Source: Chamaelirium japonicum (Eukaryota; Streptophyta; Magnoliopsida; Liliales; Melanthiaceae). Taken from it: a DNA stretch of 64,000 nt. A program made the position numbers and the translations under genes. The stretch is from the NCBI GenBank assembly GCA_947650365.1, contig OX393557.1, forward strand, positions 4,065,715-4,129,714, read 5' to 3'. Shown here in pieces: positions 56,061-64,000 of this stretch (its first letter is position 1; the number at the start of each line of letters is the position of its first letter). The notes under the pieces are model-generated. The model searched no databases and was not told the DNA's origin. It saw only the letters and a program-made list of their open reading frames with translations.

Positions 56061-56121
<61 letters not shown>
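56061..56121. repeat. (TA)n microsatellite
   Basis: About 60 bp between family K copies 3 and 4. Confidence 0.93.
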
Positions 56122-56124
<3 letters not shown>

Positions 56125-56265
56125 GCATGCTATGTTGCGGCATGCGGTGCGTGCGGCATCGCACCGCAGCCGTGTGATGCATTGCTGCGTGCATCGCATG
56201 CACGCAGCGCGTGCATCACACGGCTGCGGTGCGATGCCGCACGCACCGCATGCCGCATTCAAGCA

Positions 56266-56270
<5 letters not shown>
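56122..56270. mobile_element. Microsatellite-flanked foldback MITE (family K, copy 4)
   Basis: 149 bp with nearly perfect arms (GCGGCATGCGGTGCGTGCGG / CCGCACGCACCGCATGCCGC). TA on the left, CT then TA on the right. Confidence 0.85.
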
Positions 56271-56311
<41 letters not shown>

Positions 56312-56575
56312 CTAGTAAAAACCCCGTGCCCAAGGGCACGCAAATTTTTTCAAGGACGACGGAAACATTTTGAGGGCGGTGATAATATTTAGAGGGTGGC
56401 AGCAATATTTCGAGGGAGACAATGAAAGTTCATGGGCAATGATATTATTTCAAGAGGGGGGTCATAATATTTCGAGGGTGGCAATGAAACATTTCGAGAG
56501 CGGTAACAATATTATTAGGGGGTCCAATAATTCGAGGGTGACAATAATATTTTGAGGGAGGCAACAGAACCCTGC
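56312..56575 (-). mobile_element. Helitron-like element (HINE-type), minus strand, well-preserved 3' end
   Basis: On minus: about ten ~22-bp repeats (ATATTATTGCCACCCTCGAA type), then GCGTGCCC-TT-GGGCACG hairpin, GGGTTTTTA and CTAG at 56312-56315, followed by (TA)n. Perfect 7-bp stem. Confidence 0.72.
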
Positions 56576-56659
56576 CGGCTGTCGATCCCACTCTGTCAGA
56601 CCGCCATACAAACTAACGATCGTTGAGGTTTTAACTCGGAACGCCCCTCCCTCCAGGTT

Positions 56660-56699
<40 letters not shown>

Positions 56700-57224
56700 C
56701 TTGTCTTTGTCGGAGGGGACAACCCTAAGACGACCCGACCCATGGCCTCACCAATGCAATGGTGGCATTCGACGTTGTTGACTATTTTCAGCCCCGACCG
56801 GCATGCAGACAATGATTGTGAGGGTATCAGAAAAGGATTTATAACCATACAGTAGGTATCGAAAAAAGATTTTCGATGTCGCCTGTTATATCCGATTCCG
56901 AGTTCGGACGGAGAAACGACAGCCAAATAAAGTTTGGCGGGTTAGCAGGTTAGCGGATAGGGTATGCTGGTAGTTGGGTCAGGTTGTAGTGTTAGGCGGG
57001 TCGTGTTCAGGGCTTAAGGTGGGTCGGGTCAGAATAATTAACCCAGGGACAAATCCATTATTTACAGATGTGGGTTCTAATTTCCGAGAGAGAGAGAGAG
57101 AGAGGGGGGGGCACAGCGAGCAGGGTGGGTTCTGATTTCAGAGAGAGAGAGAGAATCACGGGGTGGGTATTGAGCAGAGGTCGAGCGGCTGGCGAAGGAG
57201 GTAGCGACGGGGGAGGTCGGAGGT

Positions 57225-57289
<65 letters not shown>

Positions 57290-57329
57290 CACCTGTGGGG
57301 CGAGCAGAGACCGGGCTAGGGCACACAAC
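56576..57329. other. Intergenic region with CT/GA tracts
   Basis: CT tract 56661-56697 and GA tracts 57088-57110, 57140-57153 and 57228-57289. A GGGTTAGCAGGTTAGCGG block near 56940. No gene recognised. Confidence 0.45.
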
Positions 57330-57565
57330 GGGTAAATTATGCTTTGCCCCCCTGAAGTTTAGCTCAAAAACACTTAATCCCTTACCTCTCAAAAAAAAAA
57401 AACACTTAATCCCCCTATAGTTAAAAAACTACATTTTGCACCCCTTCAATTCAATTTTGATTAGATAAAAATTACCAAATGAAGAAAATAAGTAGTTGAC
57501 AACAGGGGTAATGGGCTAACAATTCAAACTTTACGGAGTGATTTGGAACAAAATAAACTACAGAC
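57330..57565. mobile_element. MITE (family I, copy 2)
   Basis: Left part GGGTAAATTATGCTTTGCCC..GAAGTTTAGCTC and TTGATTAGATAAAAATTACCAAA match copy 1 at 3407. An A-run with a short duplication (CACTTAATCCC) interrupts it. The right end is unclear. Confidence 0.6.
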
Positions 57566-59490
57566 GACAGCTTCCATCGCCATAGGCAACAACTTCCATC
57601 ATCGCCCACCGCTGTCCGTTGCACCCATACATGACCAGTGCATCACACACTCTATAATATTTACGACTTTTTCTCTCTAAAATATTTTCGTTACAATATT
57701 TTCTCTACAACACTAACTTTGTATGACATTTTGGATCAACATGAAAAAAAGAATAAAAAACAAAGTCATTGAGTTATAATGCAAAGAATTTGTGTTTCCT
57801 TGGACGACCGCCTTCGACGACAACACATGTCAACACCTCCTTTTTTTGGGCTTTTTTCGAGCGGCGGGCGGCGGGATTGGCAGCATTCCAATTGTCATTC
57901 CTCCATCAACATTGACCTGAAACCAAAGAGAGACAGTGAAAAAAACAAAAAAGAATGAAAAAAAAATAAAATCAGCATTCGTAAAACAGAGAAACAAATG
58001 GTTGTCCATTGAATTCTGAAGACTATAAATTCGAGGGCGGCAATAATATTTTAAGGGTTGTGACATAAATTTATTAAGAGACTATAAGTAATAATTCTGA
58101 AGACTAAAACCAGGTTTATACTTGTCTATAAAGAATATATGAATAGGATTTGCATTAGAACTTCTAAAATGCTAGGATTTAGATGTAAATGAGATGACCT
58201 AATCGAGATGGTTGTCCATTGAATTTCTTCAAAAGTTACATCTGAAGATCATATAAATAACACATGCCATTAAAACTTCTAGAAGTGGAGAAGCACGATT
58301 ATCAATATCTGTTTAATTTACTTGAGTAACCGTTTTCACCAAAAATAAAAAACTGAGGGCATAGGGGGAATCATAGATCATTAAAAAAATTTAAAAAGAC
58401 TTTCTGCTCTACTTGTTCCTCCAATGGAGAGTGGGGTGAGGCTGACTAAAATGGAGAAGTACCGAAGGAGGAGGAGAGATCTTACCCATTGGCCTGGGGA
58501 TGTCGGAAGGACAATGAGAAAGTCATGCAAAGGTCGGCAGAGGCTTGGGGCATTCTCTTTCATTGTCGTTATCATCATCACAAATGTAAAATGCTATTTG
58601 AGCATACAAAGGGGCATACTCACAGACATGCTGCGATGGTGTAGGGGTATGGCTCGTGTACAGTGCATCGGCATTCTACCTACCCAAGCCAATTACCCCA
58701 CACCACCGCAGCCTGTCTCTTAGTATGTTCAAATAACAGTGCTCATCATCAAAAAAGCTTTACTTTCTTCGCTCAATCCAACACCAATCAGATATCAATC
58801 ACGAACCATAACCAAAATTATAAACTTGAAAAATATAAAAAACTAAAAAAAAGACAATGATACATCATGCACACATTAATAATACATAACAAAGAACTGA
58901 TATTGAATTTAGCTAATCTCTATTCATATACTAAGCAATGATCAGAAACCAATGTAACAAAAGAATTACAAATTACGAAGACCAATATAAGTAAAGTAAC
59001 TATTTACAAAAGATAAGAAACCATTTTTGGGGCTCTTAACAATGTTGTCGTTATCAAATTCTATTCCACATGTTAATCAATTCGATAGGTTTCTACATTT
59101 TCATCCTTCGTCATCAGCTCCACCTAAAAAATCCAATACCATGTAATTAACTTATGGTATGTCGTGCATATCAACATATTCTATCCCATGAAATTGAAGG
59201 ACTTGAGAAGGTGGGATAACTAAACATGAGGTATTGATGTTAACAAATTCCTTCAAACACTCAAATCTTACCTGATGTTTTTGAATTCAAAGCAACATAA
59301 TAAATTTCCAATATTTTCTAAATTAATACCTATAGATCTCAAATCTAGAGGTTCACATGGAGGGCGGCTTGAAAAAAATAGCTACGAAACAAAAAAAAAA
59401 AGTGAAATACAAAAAAAAACCCAGAGATTGTGGGTGGGCCCCCATAATGTTGGCCTCTCTAGATTGTAATGCAGTATTTACCTCGTAATT
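57566..59490. other. Intergenic region, no gene recognised
   Basis: AT-rich. Short Helitron-like repeat remnants (CGAGGGCGGCAATAATATTTT at 58032). A plus-strand frame 58424-58723 (MESGVRLTKMEKYRRRRR..) has a basic start and a hydrophobic FSFIVVIIITNV segment but no recognised family or splice support. Confidence 0.4.
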
Positions 59491-59492
59491 GT

Positions 59493-60590
59493 TCACTTGT
59501 ATTGACCTTCGCGTCCTCCCCATTTCTCCGTGATCACTAAAAAATGAACGCTAAAAAAATCAAAGCTCGAAGATGAGGAAGAGGGTTGTCGCTTGATACC
59601 CCTTCTCTCTCTCTGTCTCCCCCAAACCCCCGGCAGCTTAATGCTTGTTGCCATGGTCAGGTGTTGGTGCGGCCGACGATTGAGAGAGTAGAAGGCAGAG
59701 GGAGATAGATATGAGGCGAAGCGGCCTCCTTGGGCTGCCGGAGTTGCTACGGTTCGCAATCAAGGCCGGACGGGGATCTGTAAAAATAAAGAGGCACACC
59801 ATCATTGTGGATCATATAAAAATTGAGCTGGAGAGAAACTACAAATAGATAATTGAATTAAAACACAAAATGACCCACCCTAGAAATTCAGTGCTGAAAA
59901 GAAAGGAGATGATGCATTTTGAAAATCTTGCATAGGTTGTAGTCAATGGTTAATGGATTTAGATTCTTGATTAACAAAAATTCATGGCTAGATGATGCAT
60001 TTTGAGATGATCTAACCTTTAATGTTCTATCATAAAAGAAGAAAATTTGCTTGGTCTTAGATGGATTTTGTATTGCTGCCTCTTTTGCATATTGTCCACA
60101 AAATCACTAATTCAATGCCTAGAAATTGGAAATTAGTACTCAAAAAGAAAATTTAGCATATTTCAAATAACCAAAACTTATTGCAAGTATAAGTAAACCC
60201 TGATCACTGCTTTAACTTCTAGAATTTGGGAATTACTATCTATAAACCCCTACGGAATTGCTATCAGAACCATTCACCTGTGGATACATCCCTACAATTG
60301 TTTAGCCGCTGCTTAAAAATAGTTTTTCTTTATGTGCCCATTACTTAAGTCCCGCTACTAAAATCAAAGAAACAAATAAATAGAACAGGTGTATTGTAAG
60401 GGTGGAAGCACACCGACATGTATATAAACAATGTGTAAACAATAGCTTTTACATACAAATACAATTGCATTCTTGAAAATGAATGTGCGGACACAATATG
60501 CAGACACCCGACGAACAAACAATTAAACATAATAATATTTTGACTTTATCCCCCCAACTAATTGTGGTAATTAAATAGTTTTCTCTTTGG
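59493..60590. other. Intergenic region with one unassigned minus-strand frame
   Basis: A minus-strand 88-codon frame from 59759 (MRTVATPAAQGGRFASYL..) has ordinary composition in its first 50 residues and then Ser- and Arg-rich sequence. It could be a first exon of an unknown gene; nothing else supports it. The remainder is AT-rich. Confidence 0.35.
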
Positions 60591-61300
60591 TATTAATTTA
60601 TGGGGGGAGAGAGAGAGAGAGAGAGAGAGAGGACCTGACGCAGATCTCGTGTGAGGACATCGAGGTCTGCCGTGACACCTCCGGCCAGGAAGAGCGGGGC
60701 AATCGGGAGCGGCTCCTTGAGCGCCGGTTGCAGGTGGATCCATTAGGGCTGCGATCTACGGATCTGGGAGCACCGGATCAGAAGGACGGGTGAGATATTA
60801 GGGGAAGAAAGAGAGAGAGAGGTGCGATCGCTGGGAGAGGTCTTGAGTGGGGGATAACAGAGGGGACGACTGAGATTAGGGTTGAGAGATGGGAAGAGAG
60901 AGAGAGAGAGAGAGGCGATCGTTGGGAGAGGGCTCGAGTGAGGGATAACAGAGGAGAGGCTCGGGGCTCGGGGCTCAATGGCTCAGGGCTCGACGGTATT
61001 TCCTCGCTGTGTGACCTGTGCGCCACAACTGTCACTGAATCAAAGGTTCTAAGTGATTTAAGAGGAATAGAGATTTGGATCGGACGGATCTAGAGGGGAC
61101 TTGATCGAGCTGAATTTGGATCGGACGGATAAAAGGCTGATTTAAGAGGAATGGGATGAATTAAGATGATTTAAGAGGGCAATTTATGAGGCTGAGTGAG
61201 ATTCTTGGTTGGGGCTAGGAAACGAACGACTGTGATGTAGTTTCCTTGTTTATCCCCCCCCTCTAAATAAATCTGAGCCGCTCCTTTGCCTCTAGATATA
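60591..61300. other. GA/CT-rich exon-like region
   Basis: Both strands between 60631 and 60740 stay open with ordinary composition (minus-strand frame starting MDPPATGAQGAAPD). GA tracts lie at 60608, 60810 and 60898. On minus, 61250 downward resembles the heads at 9866 and 27325 (GGGGGGGATAAAC). Probably a third copy of that repeat class and not a host gene. Confidence 0.4.
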
Positions 61301-61542
61301 TATATCCCCGCATTTAGAATTCATAAAAATGTGCTAATTCATAAAAAGACTAAAATTAGTAAATTTGCGTGTCTAAATGGTGCTAATCCATCTCTCGAGC
61401 ATCCTGAAACATAGGGGGAAAAAAAAATCAGCAATCTTAGAATCTAAAACAGAAAGAGAGGGAAGAAAGAATAGGGGAAAAAATCGTGCATGCAAGACAG
61501 TATGCTGTATAAAATGCAGTTTAAAAATCCTATTTGCTCAGT

Positions 61543-61632
61543 AATCCACTGGATACTCTCTCACTTCTCTCTCTCATCTTAGCAAGCATCAAGCACAAAA
61601 TATAATACCCGATTTGCCCTCTAATCCATTGG

Positions 61633-61703
<71 letters not shown>

Positions 61704-61810
61704 GCAAGCTTCAAACACAAAATAAATTATTTGATTTGCTCACTAATCCAATGGATTCTCTCTCTCTCTCTTCTTAGCAAGCATCAAACACACAAAATAA
61801 AATATACGAT
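61543..61810. repeat. Tandem repeat of ~80-120 bp with CT expansion, three copies
   Basis: AATCCAYTGGATACTCTCTC starts units at 61543, 61623 and 61745, each followed by TTAGCAAGCWTCAAACACAAAATA. The middle unit contains a 64-bp (CT)n. Confidence 0.8.
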
Positions 61811-61953
61811 TCGCTCACACTAATCAATGCATGCACATCGGTTACATGGTGTGCAGGATCACACATACAACACCACATATTCTCTCTGAATTTTATTATA
61901 CGAAACAAAGAGAGAAGGGATTGAATGCTACAGTTGTCGCTCTTGTTCCTACT

Positions 61954-64000
61954 CTCGACTCGTAAGGTAGGGACAATGCAATGGAGGTGACGACTACAGT
62001 TGTCTCTCTCTCTCATTTTTTTCCTGAAAAAATGGATCAAGTTGTTTGAATAAATGAAGAAATGAAAAACAGAGGAAAGATGAAGAAAAACAAAGAAAAA
62101 CCCAAAAACTGATAACTGCGCGAGTCACCACCTGAAAGGAGAGGTCGAGAGGAAGGCGAGGGGTTTTGATCCGGCTCCTCCTCCTCCGCGAGGGGTCGGA
62201 TGTGCGCTTGATCTGGCACCCAAAAAAACAGAGGTTAAAGTTGCTTGAAAAAAAACTGAATTTTTTTTCTTGAAAAAAGAGATCAAGTTGTTTGAAAAAC
62301 TGAGGACTGAAAAACAGACGAAAGATGAGAGGGGCTGGGTCACCACCTGAAGGAGAGGTCGAGAGGAAGGGGCAGGGTCTTGATCCGGCTCCAAGACCAG
62401 ACCCTAAAAAAACAGAGGATCAAGTTAGCTTGAAAAAAAATTTGAGAATTTTTTTTCTGAAAAAATGGATCAGGTTGTCTGAAAAAATGAAGGAAAGAAA
62501 AACATAGGAAAGATGCAAAAAAAAACAGGATGAAAACTGCGTGGGTCACCACCTGATGAAGAAGATGTCGAGAGGAAGGGGAAAGTCCTGATCCGGCTCA
62601 TCCTCCTTCGCGAGGGCTCAAATTTTTTTTCTGAACAAATGGATCAGGTTGTCTGAAAAAATGAAGGAAATAAAAACTGAGGAAAGATGCAAAAAAAACA
62701 GGATGAAAACTGCGTGGATCACTACCTGATGAAGAAGATGTCGAGAGGAAGGGGAAAGTCCTGATCCGGCTCATCCTCCTTCGCGAGGGGTCGGATGTGC
62801 GCTTGATTCGGCTCTCCTCCTCCATGAGGGGTCGAATGTGCGCTTGATCCGGTACCTCCTCCTCCGCGCAGCTTTTGGGCTCCTCCTATTCCTACTCTCG
62901 ACTCGTAAGGTAGGGACAATGCAATGGAGGTGACGACTTGTCTCTCTCTCTCTCATTTTTTTCCTGAAAAAATGGATCAAGTTGTTTGAATAAATGAAGA
63001 AATGAAAAACAGAGGAAAGATGAAGAAAAACAAAGAAAAACCCAAAAACTGATAACTGCGCGAGTCCACCACCTGAAAGGAGAGGTCGAGAGGAAGGCGA
63101 GGGGTTTTGATCCGGCTCCTCCTCCTCCGCGAGGGGTCGGATGTGCGCTTGATCTGGCACCCAAAAAAACAGAGGTTAAAGTTGCTTGAAAAAAAACTGA
63201 ATTTTTTTTCTTGAAAAAAAAGATCAAGTTGTTTGAAAAAATGAGGAATGAAAAACAGACGAAAGATGAGAGGGGCTGGGTCACCACCTGAAGGAGAGGT
63301 CGAGAGGAAGGGGCAGGGTCTTGATCCGGCTCCAAGACCAGACCCTAAAAAAACAGAGGATCAAGTTAGCTTGAAAAAAAAATTGAGAATTTTTTTTCTG
63401 AAAAAATGGATCAGGTTGTCTGAAAAAATGAAGGAAAGAAAAACATAGGAAAGATGCAAAAAAAAAACAGGATGAAAACTGCGTGGGGTCACCACCTGAT
63501 GAAGAAGATGTCGAGAGGAAGGGGAAAGTCCTGATCCGGCTCATCCTCCTTCGCGAGGGCTCAAATTTTTTTTCTGAACAAATGGATCAGGTTATCTGAA
63601 AAAATGAAGGAAATAAAAACTGAGGAAAGATGCAAAAAAAACAGGATGAAAACTGCGTGGATCACTACCTGATGAAGAAGATGTCGAGAGGAAGGGGAAA
63701 GTCCTGATCCGGCTCATCCTCCTTCGCGAGGGGTCGGATGTGCGCTTGATTCGGCTCCTCCTCCTCCATGAGGGGTCGGATGTGCGCTTGATCCGGTACC
63801 CTCCTCCTCCGCGCAGCTTTTGGGCTCCTCCTATTCCTACTCTCGACTCGTAAGGTAGGGACAATGCAATGGAGGTGACGACTTGTCTCTCTCTCTCTCA
63901 TTTTTTTCCTGAAAAAATGGATCAAGTTGTTTGAATAAATGAAGAAATGAAAAACAGAGGAAAGATGAAGAAAAACAAAGAAAAACCCAAAAACTGATAA
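61954..64000. repeat. Higher-order tandem repeat, ~944-bp unit, running off the right edge
   Basis: CTCGACTCGTAAGGTAGGGA marks unit starts at 61954, 62897 and 63842. Each unit has four sub-repeats containing GTCGAGAGGAAGG.. and GATCCGGCTCC with spacing of about 215, 207 and 175 bp. Sub-repeats carry A-runs and CGCGAGGGGTCGGATGTGCG blocks. Units 1 and 2 look over 95% identical by eye. Frames inside repeat with the unit and do not match a known protein. Confidence 0.85.

Noticed and set aside
58630..58680. tRNA-like GATGGTGTAGGGGTATGGCTCG
   Set aside because: Resembles an A-box, but no B-box or cloverleaf follows.
58424..58723. 99-codon frame with basic start and hydrophobic segment
   Set aside because: Only an open frame in AT-rich DNA; no homology recalled and no regulatory context.
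61614..63925. Repeated 70-147-codon frames on both strands
   Set aside because: Copies of one another within the 944-bp tandem repeat; Lys/Phe-rich from A/T runs; no recognised domain.

Overview
This window is nuclear DNA from a flowering plant. The evidence is a plant-type chloroplast-targeted inositol monophosphatase-like gene with spliced exons, a CYSTM-family gene, a MIR167 microRNA hairpin, Ty1-copia and Ty3-gypsy retrotransposons primed by plant-style primer sites, a plant L1-type LINE, and many MITEs. I cannot name the species. Gene density is low and most of the sequence is transposable elements and simple repeats.

Layout. Positions 1-5.6 kb hold the first three coding exons of an IMPL1-like gene on the minus strand. 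It runs off the left edge, and its third intron is filled with nested MITEs, Helitron-like ends and a foldback element. Positions 8.2-15.95 kb hold a small CYSTM-family gene on the plus strand. Its proposed first intron is 7.1 kb long and contains TA-arrays, a CT-rich 620-bp tandem duplication, Helitron-like elements and a tandem array of four hairpin MITEs. Positions 16.4-21.95 kb are a Harbinger-like MITE split by a young copia element (141-bp LTRs, one mismatch, 5-bp target duplication). Positions 22.4-29.6 kb are a stack of palindromic elements from at least five families, separated by long (TA)n, (CT)n and (GA)n tracts, followed by GC/CT-rich exon-like DNA.

Positions 29.6-44.4 kb are one nested retrotransposon complex. 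A gypsy-type element with gag only (TR-GAG-like), carrying two tandem-repeat arrays, is interrupted in its left LTR by a complete 9,969-bp minus-strand copia with 2.1-kb LTRs and a pol riddled with stop codons. Positions 44.4-47.6 kb hold several nested small DNA transposons with clear target duplications. Positions 48.35-48.70 kb carry MIR167. Positions 49.5-52.3 kb hold a 5'-truncated LINE with a target duplication, possibly inside a CACTA-like element. Positions 53.5-55.6 kb hold a truncated relative of the gypsy element joined to a ~172-bp satellite. Positions 55.6-57.6 kb are more TA-flanked foldbacks and a Helitron-like end. Positions 57.6-61.9 kb are mostly unrecognised sequence, and 61.95-64 kb is a ~944-bp higher-order tandem repeat that runs off the right edge.

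Only three loci look like functional host genes: IMPL1-like, CYSTM and MIR167. They are unrelated in role. The most unusual theme is that at least six families of foldback MITEs and Helitron-like elements abut (TA)n, (GT)n or (CT)n microsatellites. This suggests repeated insertion into microsatellites, or growth of microsatellites from element ends. All readings were made by eye; splice sites, family names and divergence estimates need alignment to confirm.
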